From assembly GCA_937961295.1 (NCBI GenBank), contig CALGOK010000214.1, positions 1-13,170 on the forward strand: a stretch of 13,170 nucleotides of DNA, given 5' to 3'. Shown piece after piece: positions 7,033-12,822 of this stretch. This stretch comes from an uncultured Gemmatimonadota bacterium. Lineage in GTDB: Bacteria; Gemmatimonadota; Gemmatimonadetes; Gemmatimonadales; GWC2-71-9. The notes under the pieces are model-generated. The model ran no database searches and was not told where the DNA came from. It worked only from the letters and a program-made list of their open reading frames with translations. The position numbers and the translations under genes were made by a program. Numbering within the stretch: position 1 is the stretch's first letter; each line of letters starts with the position of its first letter.

Positions 7033-8682
7033 GTGCTCCGCGCGCTGCGGGTGCGCGACCTCGCCACCGTCGCCGATGTCACCCTCGAGCTCGGTCCCGG
7101 CCTCAATGTGCTCACCGGCGAGACCGGGGCGGGGAAGTCGATGCTGGTCGACGCCCTCGCCCTCCTGCTCGGCGACCGCGCCGATCGCGCTGCGGTGCGT
7201 CCCGGCGCCTCCCGCAGCGTGGTCGAGGGCGAATTCGATGGCGAGGACCCCGCGCTCCGCGCCCGGCTCGCCGAGGCCGGCCTCGACGGAGACGACCGGC
7301 TCGTCATCCGTCGCGAGGTGAGCGCCGAGGGGCGCTCGCGCGCCTGGGTCAACGGTTCGCCGACCACCATCGGCGTGCTGGCCGACCTCGCCCCGGTGCT
7401 GGTGGACCTGCACGGCCAGCACCAGACGGCCGCTCTCGCACACGCCGCAGCCCAGCGCGACCTGCTGGATGCCTGGGGAGATGCCCGCGAGGCGGCCGAG
7501 GCGGTGGCGGTCGCGCACGCCGCGGCGAGCGCGGCCCGCGCGGAGGTCGCGGCGCTCACCGCACGCCGCGACGAGGCGATCCGGCGCGCCGACTGGTTGC
7601 GCCACGTGGTGAGCGAGATCGACGCTGCGCGCCCGGTGCCCGGCGAGGACGAGACGCTGGCGCTCGAGGCGGGGCGCCTCGCGCAGGCGGGAACCCTCGG
7701 GGAACATGCCCGACAGGTGATGGAGCTGCTGGTGGGTGACGAGTGCGGCGTACGAGAAAGCCACGGCCGCATAGGCCGGGCCATCGATAAGATAGACCGC
7801 CTTGACCCCCCGGTGGCGGAATGGCGCCAGCTCCTCGATGCCGCGTGGGCCGGACTCGACGAACTGAGCCGCGTGGCCGCGGACTATGCCGAGGAGGTGG
7901 CCGAGGATCCCGATCGGCTCTCGCGGCTCGAGCGGCGGCGCGACCTGCTGCACGACCTCATGCGCAAGCATGGCGGCTCGCTCGAGGCGGTGCTCGACAC
8001 CCGGCGGGAGGCCGCCGAGGAACTCGACCTGATCGATCGCGCGGCGCTCGACCTGGGTGCACTCGAGCGACGCGCCGCCGAGGCGGAGGCTGACCTGCTG
8101 GCGAGGGCGCGCGAGCTGACCGCGCTGCGCACCGCGGCCGCCGACCGGCTCGGCGGGGAGATCTCCCGCATGCTTCCTGCGCTCGGGATGCCATCGGCCG
8201 AGTTCACCGTGACGCTCGAACCCGTCGGGAGCATCACCGCGGCCGGTGCGGAGTCGGTTGCGTTCCACGCGCGCCTCAATCCGGGGATGGCGCCGCGGCC
8301 GATCGCCACGGCGGCAAGTGGCGGCGAGCTGTCGCGGATGATGCTGGCGCTCAAGGTGGCGGTAGCGCGCCACGACGCCACGCCGACGCTGGTGTTCGAC
8401 GAGATCGACCAGGGGATCGGCGGTGAGACGGGTGGGCAGGTGGGGATCGCACTCAGTCGCGTCGCGGCACGGCACCAGGTGCTGGTGATCACCCACCTGC
8501 CGCAGGTGGCGGCGAAGGCCGACCGCCACCTGCGCATCGCCAAGGGAACCCGCGGCGGCATCGCGACCAGCGACGTGACGGTGCTGCACGGCGAGGACCG
8601 GATCGCCGAAGTCGCGCGAATGCTTGGCGACGCCGATGACGAGCACGCGCTGCGACTGGCCACGGCGATGCTGGCCCGATAG
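7033..8682 (+). CDS. recN: DNA repair protein RecN (SMC-like ATPase)
   Basis: RecN is an SMC-family ATPase acting in double-strand break repair with RecA. The 549-residue length is typical. The N-terminal head has Walker A, GETGAGKS (29-36), and the DLHGQHQ motif (about 128-134). A long alanine/arginine/glutamate-rich coiled coil fills roughly 150-370. The C-terminal head has the ABC signature SGGELSRMMLALK (about 428-440) and Walker B, TLVFDEIDQGIGG (from about 453), then VLVITHLPQVAAKAD. The GTG start directly follows the nadK TAG with no gap, so translation probably depends on coupling; no strong ribosome-binding site is seen. Codons within 7750-7805 are less GC-biased than elsewhere, including two ATA codons. 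The gene ends just before a long inverted repeat. Confidence 0.97.
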   Translation: MLRALRVRDLATVADVTLELGPGLNVLTGETGAGKSMLVDALALLLGDRADRAAVRPGASRSVVEGEFDGEDPALRARLAEAGLDGDDRLVIRREVSAEGRSRAWVNGSPTTIGVLADLAPVLVDLHGQHQTAALAHAAAQRDLLDAWGDAREAAEAVAVAHAAASAARAEVAALTARRDEAIRRADWLRHVVSEIDAARPVPGEDETLALEAGRLAQAGTLGEHARQVMELLVGDECGVRESHGRIGRAIDKIDRLDPPVAEWRQLLDAAWAGLDELSRVAADYAEEVAEDPDRLSRLERRRDLLHDLMRKHGGSLEAVLDTRREAAEELDLIDRAALDLGALERRAAEAEADLLARARELTALRTAAADRLGGEISRMLPALGMPSAEFTVTLEPVGSITAAGAESVAFHARLNPGMAPRPIATAASGGELSRMMLALKVAVARHDATPTLVFDEIDQGIGGETGGQVGIALSRVAARHQVLVITHLPQVAAKADRHLRIAKGTRGGIATSDVTVLHGEDRIAEVARMLGDADDEHALRLATAMLAR

Positions 8683-8684
8683 AA

Positions 8685-8746
8685 GAGCGAAGAGAGAAGA
8701 GAGAAGCGAGTGATTCACCTGTCGCTTCTCTCTTCTCTCTTCGCTC
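8685..8746. terminator. Perfect 25-bp inverted repeat between convergent genes (probable bidirectional terminator)
   Basis: Arms 8685-8709 and 8722-8746 are exact reverse complements, 25 bp with no mismatch, around a 12-base loop. The left arm is almost pure purine, made of AAGAG/AGAG units, and the right arm almost pure pyrimidine. The repeat starts 2 bases after the recN stop and ends 3 bases before the stop of the convergent gene, so it occupies nearly the whole gap. Position and symmetry suggest a terminator working in both directions, although no T-run follows on either strand. Each arm also contains a 22-base mirror repeat (8687-8708 on the left), an arrangement compatible with triplex DNA. 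It could instead be a copy of a dispersed repeat family. Confidence 0.75.
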
Positions 8747-8749
8747 CGG

Positions 8750-10294
8750 CTACCAGAGCCGCTTGTACACTCGCAGCCACATCCGCGTGGTGAGGGGCGC
8801 GGGCACCATGCCGGAGCCGCTCGACACGGTCCGCTCGATCGCGAGGCCTGCCTCGACCGGCATCCGCTGCTCGCCGGTGCGCGTGTGCCCTGCATGGGCG
8901 TAGCTCATGCCAAGGCCCAACCGCAGCGCCGAGGCCGAGGTGCCTTCCGACATCGCGGCGATGTTCCCCGTGCCCGCTGGCGGATCTCCGCCCGGCAGGG
9001 TCCAGCGATCCTCGCCCCGCTGGATCCAGGTCGCCGCCCCGACGATCGCCAACCGGTCGGCCAGTCGCAGGAACGGTTCCGCCGTCAGCTCGAGCACGTC
9101 ACCCGGGTTCCAGTCCAGCGTCGTGCCGCGATAGGCCGGCAGCAGGAACTCGTCCCGGCGCCCCACCCGCACCTCGCGCGATCCCTCGAGCTGCATCCGG
9201 TACGAGCCGGTGGCGCGGATTCCCAGGCTGCCGCGGCCCGCCTCGATGGTGGCACCCAGCGCGACATCGAGCTGTCCGTCGCCGGTGCCGGCATCCCTGA
9301 GGAACCGGGGGTCGGGCGGGGTGCCGGTTGGGAGGGTTACCGAACCGCTCAGCCATGCGCCGAACCAGCTGCGACGGATCTCGGAACGCGAGCTGGCCAG
9401 GAGCGCCACCACGCCGACCTCCACGTCGCCAATCCCGACCAGCGGCTGCTGGTCGAACGGCGCCAGGTCGAGTCCGGCGGGCGAGCCGACCAGGGCATCG
9501 AAGCCCGCCGCAGTGATCGGTGCAGAAGGGAGCCCCGGCGCCGCGGTGAAGCCGGAGATCCCGAGTGACGAGCCGAATCGGTCGCGAATCGCAGCGACGG
9601 TCGTGAGCAGCTCACCGCCGTCGGCGGAGGCGGCGGTGGGGAGCACCGGAGAGGCATCGGTCCCCACCAGCAGGATGGTGAGGGCATCACGCAGGGCACC
9701 GCCCTCGCTCAGCGTGCGGGTGGCGAGCTCCTGCAGGGCGGGGTCGCCGGCATAGTCGCCGGCCGTGATCCGCGCGGCGAGCTCGTCCAGCGCGCCGTCG
9801 AACTGGGCCAGGAACTGCGCGCTGGCCTGGTCCCCGAGGAGGGCCGGGTTGAGACCGAGCGTGGCACCGGCGGGATCGTGCTCGAGCCGCACCTCGGTCC
9901 GCACGGAGACGATCGGGATCCGCGCGAAGGCGGTGACGCGATCGGTGATCCCCGCCGCCAGTCCGATCAACCCGGCGCCGCGTTGCAGCATGGCATCGGC
10001 GGAGAGTGCACCGAGCGACCCGGCAGTGGCGGGACGGCCGAGCAGCGCACCGATGCGTGCCTCGAGGTCGCGCACCATCGGCGAGCCGGCCGCGTTCAGC
10101 GCGGCGGCAGCGATCGGGTCGCCGAAGTCCCGCCGGGCGCCGTCCGCGAACTCCGACGCGGTGGGATCGAAGCGGCCGCCCAGCTCGATGCGCAGGGTGC
10201 CCCTGGGGGCGGTGAGGTAGGGGAGCTGGCCAGCGACACCGGGGACTGGGACTGCCAGGGCCACGGCAACCGCGAGGGGGAGTCGGCGGATCAT
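8750..10294 (-). CDS. Secreted, probably outer-membrane beta-barrel protein of unknown function
   Basis: I do not recognise a named family. Translation from the ATG at 10294 gives 514 residues that open with a clear Sec signal peptide: two arginines, a hydrophobic stretch (LPLAVAVALAV), then a likely cleavage around PGVAG/Q (about residue 22). The mature chain starts with a strand-like segment (GTLRIELGGRF). The middle, about residues 45-270, is largely alanine/leucine-rich and helical. The last 230 or so residues have alternating polar/apolar strands such as SWFGAWLSGSVTLPTG and LGIRATGSYRMQLEG, and the protein ends in an aromatic residue (RVYKRLW), as outer-membrane barrels often do. A further upstream start at 10399 would bury the signal peptide behind 35 extra residues and is rejected. 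No ribosome-binding site is evident, and a TACCTT box 7 bases before the ATG hints at a leaderless transcript. The gene is convergent with recN. Confidence 0.75.
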   Translation of the reverse strand: MIRRLPLAVAVALAVPVPGVAGQLPYLTAPRGTLRIELGGRFDPTASEFADGARRDFGDPIAAAALNAAGSPMVRDLEARIGALLGRPATAGSLGALSADAMLQRGAGLIGLAAGITDRVTAFARIPIVSVRTEVRLEHDPAGATLGLNPALLGDQASAQFLAQFDGALDELAARITAGDYAGDPALQELATRTLSEGGALRDALTILLVGTDASPVLPTAASADGGELLTTVAAIRDRFGSSLGISGFTAAPGLPSAPITAAGFDALVGSPAGLDLAPFDQQPLVGIGDVEVGVVALLASSRSEIRRSWFGAWLSGSVTLPTGTPPDPRFLRDAGTGDGQLDVALGATIEAGRGSLGIRATGSYRMQLEGSREVRVGRRDEFLLPAYRGTTLDWNPGDVLELTAEPFLRLADRLAIVGAATWIQRGEDRWTLPGGDPPAGTGNIAAMSEGTSASALRLGLGMSYAHAGHTRTGEQRMPVEAGLAIERTVSSGSGMVPAPLTTRMWLRVYKRLW

Positions 10295-10396
10295 CCGGCG
10301 AAAGGTAGCGAGACCCGGATCGACCGGCGCCCCGGACTGGCACGGATCTGGCCGCGATCTTCGCCGGGCATGGCTGCGGAATTCACCGGCACTCGG

Positions 10397-10402
10397 CATA
10401 TT
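10397..10402 (+). promoter_or_regulatory. Candidate -10 element of the tRNA-Leu gene
   Basis: CATATT lies 8 bases before the tRNA 5' end, suitable for a transcript starting within a few bases of the mature tRNA. The -35 region is not recognisable. The surrounding string GGCATATTGGGTGACC resembles GGTATATTGTGACC at 4176-4189. Confidence 0.3.
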
Positions 10403-10410
10403 GGGTGACC

Positions 10411-10493
10411 GCTCGGGTGGCGGAATGGCAGACGCAGGGGTCTTAAAAACCCCGGGGGGCGACCCCGTGCGGGTTCGAGTCCCGCCCTGAGCA
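10411..10493 (+). tRNA. tRNA-Leu, anticodon UAA
   Basis: The cloverleaf folds by hand into 83 bases. The acceptor stem is 10411-10417 with 10486-10492 (one G-U pair), and the discriminator is A10493. The D stem is GCG/CGC (10420-10422 with 10433-10435). The anticodon stem is 10437-10441 with 10449-10453, with loop CTTAAAA placing anticodon TAA at 10444-10446. A 15-base class II variable arm (10454-10468) has a GGGG/CCCC stem. The T stem is GCGGG/CCCGC around TTCGAGT. A long variable arm plus A73 fits leucine identity. No CCA is encoded, so it must be added after transcription. The tRNA reads UUA and UUG, rare codons in a genome this rich in GC. No terminator separates it from the pilin gene 26 bases downstream. 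Confidence 0.96.
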
Positions 10494-10518
10494 TCGACTC
10501 CCCGAAAGGACGGCCGAC

Positions 10519-10962
10519 ATGCAGAATCGTCGCGGGTTCACGATCGTCGAGTTGATGGTGGTGGTGACCGTGATCGGGGTGCTGGTCTCGATCGCGCTGC
10601 CGCGCTACGCCTACCTTCGCGACCGGGCGCACCAGGCGTCAATGGTCTCCGATCTGCGCAACCTGGTCACCGCGCAGGAGGCGTTCTTCTCCGCCTACGG
10701 GGACTACGCGGGAAGCGTCCACGCCGCACCGGAGATTCCCGGCACCGGCGGCGCCGGGGTGGCGACGATGGCCATCTCGCCGAACGTGAACATTGTGGTG
10801 ACGTACCGCAGCAGTCCGAGCACCGGCGAAGGATGGAGCGCCGTGGCGACCCACGCCGCGGTCAGCGACCCGGCGCGCGACGAATGCGGGGTGTTCATCG
10901 GCGACCTGAGCTACTCACCCAACGCCGCGGTCACGCGGCCGGCCGCAGTCGAGTGCTACTAG
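10519..10962 (+). CDS. Type IV pilin / pseudopilin with class III signal peptide
   Basis: This 147-residue protein has a textbook prepilin N-terminus: short basic leader MQNRRG, cleavage after G6, then FTIVELMVVVTVIGVLVSIA with phenylalanine at +1 and glutamate at +5 (E11). PilD-type peptidase would cut and N-methylate it, and the hydrophobic helix (7-27) would pack in a pilus or pseudopilus core. The amphipathic extension contains LRNLVTAQEAFFSAYGDYA (46-64). The globular domain ends with two cysteines, C123 and C146, probably a disulfide. A GAAAGGA ribosome-binding site (10504-10510) with 8-base spacing fixes the ATG. Whether it is a major pilin, a minor pilin or a type II secretion pseudopilin cannot be told, as no assembly genes are in view. 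It is a paralog of the gene at 11482-11916 and ends 7 bases from the convergent gene. Confidence 0.88.
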   Translation: MQNRRGFTIVELMVVVTVIGVLVSIALPRYAYLRDRAHQASMVSDLRNLVTAQEAFFSAYGDYAGSVHAAPEIPGTGGAGVATMAISPNVNIVVTYRSSPSTGEGWSAVATHAAVSDPARDECGVFIGDLSYSPNAAVTRPAAVECY

Positions 10963-10989
10963 GGGCGGATCAGCGCGAAAGCACCTCGA
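10949..10989. terminator. Weak imperfect inverted repeat spanning two convergent gene ends
   Basis: TCGAGTGCT (10949-10957) can pair with AGCACCTCGA (10980-10989) in a 9-bp stem with one bulged base. The 22-base loop contains both stop codons. It is the only candidate shared terminator at this 7-base convergent junction, but it lies mostly in coding sequence and has no T-run, so it may be chance. Confidence 0.2.
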
Positions 10990-11449
10990 TGCTGCGACCG
11001 AGAAACGAGTCGGCATCCATGGCGGTGGTGAGGCGCAGGCTCAGCCCGCCGCGCGTCCCGGTGATCACGAAATCGGGGCCGAGGCGCTGGTAGCTGACGC
11101 CGTCCTCCACTGGCCCCGCCTCCGGCAGCGCGGCAGGCAACCGGCCGCGGGCGGCACGGTAGGCCTCGACGCGGGCCCGCTGCAGGAACATCGCGAACCG
11201 GAGCGACGCCTCCTGTTCCTCGACGGTCGGCGGCGGCGGCTCCGGCGGACCGAACACGAACGCGGGCCGCGCCAGCCAGATCCAGGCAAGGCACGCCCAA
11301 CCCGCGATCAGCACGGCGATCCATCCGGCCGGGCTCCGGTCGCGCGGTGCCCGGCGCTGCATGCGCTGCTCGGCCGGCGACGGTTGCCGATCCTCCACCG
11401 CGTGCCGCAAGGCCTCCTCGAGCTTCTGCCGCCGTTCCCAATCGTCCAT
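10970..11449 (-). CDS. Single-pass membrane protein with DSFLG C-terminal motif (copy A), unknown family
   Basis: Not recognised as a named family. The ATG at 11449 is chosen because a GGAG site lies about 7 bases upstream; a longer reading from 11521 would overlap the divergent gene and adds an unconvincing leader. The 159-residue product has a charged cytoplasmic N-terminus (1-40), one membrane helix (about 42-60, GWIAVLIAGWACLAWIWLA), a proline-rich linker (67-75), and a soluble domain predicted outside the membrane. In that domain EASLRF (80-85), GRLP (102-105) and the closing TAMDADSFLGRS (142-153) are shared with the protein at 11923-12459, a clear paralog. The helix followed by AYRAARGRLPAALPEAG and strands loosely recalls pseudopilins, but no prepilin cleavage site exists. 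It is tail-to-tail with the pilin gene and head-to-head with the pilin-like gene, 32 bases away. Confidence 0.75.
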   Translation of the reverse strand: MDDWERRQKLEEALRHAVEDRQPSPAEQRMQRRAPRDRSPAGWIAVLIAGWACLAWIWLARPAFVFGPPEPPPPTVEEQEASLRFAMFLQRARVEAYRAARGRLPAALPEAGPVEDGVSYQRLGPDFVITGTRGGLSLRLTTAMDADSFLGRSIEVLSR

Positions 11450-11481
11450 TGCCACGCTCCGGGGATTGCGCGTCCCGATAG

Positions 11482-11916
11482 ATGCCTTCAGACTCCGCTG
11501 CGATGACCGATCCCGCTGCACCCACGCCTCCGCGCTGGCGCTTCCGGCTCCAGGTGATCACCGGGGCGGCGCTGCTGGTGCTCGCCATCATGGTGCTCCG
11601 CGCCCGCGCCGAGCGTTCGGGCATCGCCACCCGCCGGGCCGCGGTGGAGGGCGCGCTGCGCGATCTGGTGATCGCCCAGGAGGAACACTACGCCCAGCAC
11701 GGCCGCTACGCCTCGCGCCTCGACGACGCCTTGGCCTGGCGTGCGCCCTCCGCGGTCACCGTCACCCTCACCGCCGTGGGCGACGAGAGCTGGCGCGCGG
11801 TCGCCAGCGATTCCTCGCTCGCGATTCCCCCAACCACGTGCGGCGTCTATCTCGGCACCCCTGCCGCATCCCCGCACCGTGCGGTGATCGACCCCGGCGT
11901 GGTGGGTTGCTGGTGA
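11482..11916 (+). CDS. Pilin-like membrane protein lacking a prepilin peptidase site
   Basis: This 144-residue protein is a diverged paralog of the pilin at 10519-10962. Matching parts are LRDLVIAQEEHYAQHGRYA (59-77) against LRNLVTAQEAFFSAYGDYA, then ESWRAVA against EGWSAVA, then the tail from TCGVYLG to GCW against ECGVFIG to ECY. The two C-terminal cysteines, C120 and C143, are 23 residues apart in both proteins. The N-terminus differs: a proline/arginine-rich segment leads into a hydrophobic helix (about 24-39) with no G-F cleavage site and no glutamate at +5. It would therefore stay as an ordinary inner-membrane signal anchor with its domain in the periplasm. The start is uncertain: ATG at 11482 or at 11503; neither has a good ribosome-binding site. 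The stop is 6 bases from the convergent gene. Confidence 0.75.
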   Translation: MPSDSAAMTDPAAPTPPRWRFRLQVITGAALLVLAIMVLRARAERSGIATRRAAVEGALRDLVIAQEEHYAQHGRYASRLDDALAWRAPSAVTVTLTAVGDESWRAVASDSSLAIPPTTCGVYLGTPAASPHRAVIDPGVVGCW

Positions 11917-11922
11917 GTCCGT

Positions 11923-12459
11923 TCACTCCCCGCGCAGCATCGTGAGGCTGTTGCCGAGGAACGAGTCGGCCGCCATCGCATCGGTGAGCACCAGCTCCAG
12001 TTCGCCGATGCGTCCCACCAGCCGGTAGCTCCGCTCGCCAGTCACGTCCATGGTGATCGCCGGGTCGCCGGCCCCGGTCTCGCCGAGGAACGACGGCAGC
12101 CGTCCCTGGCCGGCGAGGAACAGCTCGATGCGGTGATTGGCCAGCCACAATCCGAAGCGCAGCGACGCCTCGGTGGCCTCTGCCGGGGGACGGTAGGGCC
12201 GCGGGGCAGGTGCGCGCAAGAAGGCCGGCGGCGTGAGCAGGATCAGGAACACGAGCAGCCAGCTGGCGCTGGCGGCCGCGAGCCACATCGGCTCGGCCAG
12301 CGGACGCTGCCGGCGGTCCCGGCCCGATCGCCGCTCTTCCTTGCGCCGTTCCTCGCGCGCCACCACCGCCTTGCGCGCCGCCTCCAGCGCCGGATCGAGA
12401 TCCGGCGTGAAATCGTCGGCAGCGGGCTCCGGCGGTTGCTCAGGCTTGTCGGGGTGCAT
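11923..12459 (-). CDS. Single-pass membrane protein with DSFLG C-terminal motif (copy B), unknown family
   Basis: This is a paralog of the protein at 10970-11449. From the ATG at 12459 it has 178 residues: an acidic/proline-rich start, a strongly basic stretch (EERRKEERRSGRDRR, 36-50) that should stay in the cytoplasm, a membrane helix (about 58-76), a proline-rich linker (78-92), and the shared external domain with EASLRF (97-102), GRLP (119-122) and DAMAADSFLGNS (160-171). The ATG lies 20 bases inside the end of the upstream response-regulator gene, suggesting coupled translation; a longer reading from 12543 would run deeper into that gene and its extra residues look like a shadow of it. 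The charge pattern predicts N-in/C-out topology, placing the conserved domain in the periplasm beside the pilin-like protein. Function is unknown. Confidence 0.75.
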   Translation of the reverse strand: MHPDKPEQPPEPAADDFTPDLDPALEAARKAVVAREERRKEERRSGRDRRQRPLAEPMWLAAASASWLLVFLILLTPPAFLRAPAPRPYRPPAEATEASLRFGLWLANHRIELFLAGQGRLPSFLGETGAGDPAITMDVTGERSYRLVGRIGELELVLTDAMAADSFLGNSLTMLRGE

Positions 12460-12820
12460 TCCCGGCGAGGGCGTCGGCGACCTGCTCGGGGAAGAGGCGA
12501 ATGTCGATCGGCTTGGTGATGTAGCCGTCGAAGCCGGCGGCAAGCGCCTTGTCGCGGTCGCCCGCCATGGCGTGGGCCGTCAGCGCCACCACCTGGAGGT
12601 CGCGGAACGCGGAGTCGCGCAGCTCGGCGAGCAGCGCGCAGCCGTCCTTCCCCGGCATCTGGATGTCCATCAGCACGAGGCCCGGGCGCTGCCCCCCGAT
12701 GGTCGGGAAGAGCTCCTCGCCACCGGTGAGTGCCATGATGGTGTGCCCCTTCAGCTCCAGCAGCGTGCGAAAGAGCTTCATGTTGTCCGGCGAGTCCTCG
12801 ACGATCAGGATCGTGGCCAT
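12440..12820 (-). CDS. Single-domain response regulator (DivK-like receiver)
   Basis: The 126-residue protein is one receiver domain with no output domain. It would be phosphorylated by a histidine kinase and act through protein contacts in the cytoplasm. Acidic pocket residues are E8-D9, the phospho-acceptor is D52 in LVLMDIQMPGKDG, the switch threonine is T81 in VVALTAHAMAGDR, and the conserved lysine is K103 in GYITKPID. The sequence style, EDSPDN at the start and ALTAHAM...GFDGYITKPID at the end, is that of DivK-type and hybrid-kinase receivers. ATG at 12820 is preferred over the GTG at 12826 because GGAG lies exactly 5 bases before the ATG but runs into the GTG. The gene sits 2 bases after a second receiver gene and overlaps the membrane-protein gene downstream. 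Confidence 0.93.
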   Translation of the reverse strand: MATILIVEDSPDNMKLFRTLLELKGHTIMALTGGEELFPTIGGQRPGLVLMDIQMPGKDGCALLAELRDSAFRDLQVVALTAHAMAGDRDKALAAGFDGYITKPIDIRLFPEQVADALAGNAPRQA

Positions 12821-12822
12821 GG

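Noticed and set aside
6034..8895. A 953-codon open frame on the minus strand opposite dxs end, nadK and recN
   Set aside because: It is antisense to three genes with unmistakable motifs, shows no domain, and is expected from the strong G/C third-position bias that removes stops on the opposite strand.
10295..10399. N-terminal extension of the outer-membrane protein to 10399
   Set aside because: It would place 35 charged residues before a clear signal peptide.
8885..10408. Plus-strand frames of 150-230 codons opposite the outer-membrane protein gene
   Set aside because: Arg/Ser/Pro-rich shadows with no motifs, while the minus strand gives a signal peptide and strand periodicity.
10959..11630. 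A 223-codon minus-strand frame overlapping membrane-protein copy A
   Set aside because: It is in a different frame from the copy that shares motifs with its paralog, and has no features of its own.
11911..11930. Inverted repeat at the second convergent junction
   Set aside because: Only about 4 bp (GTGA with TCAC) around the two stop codons; too short to support a terminator.
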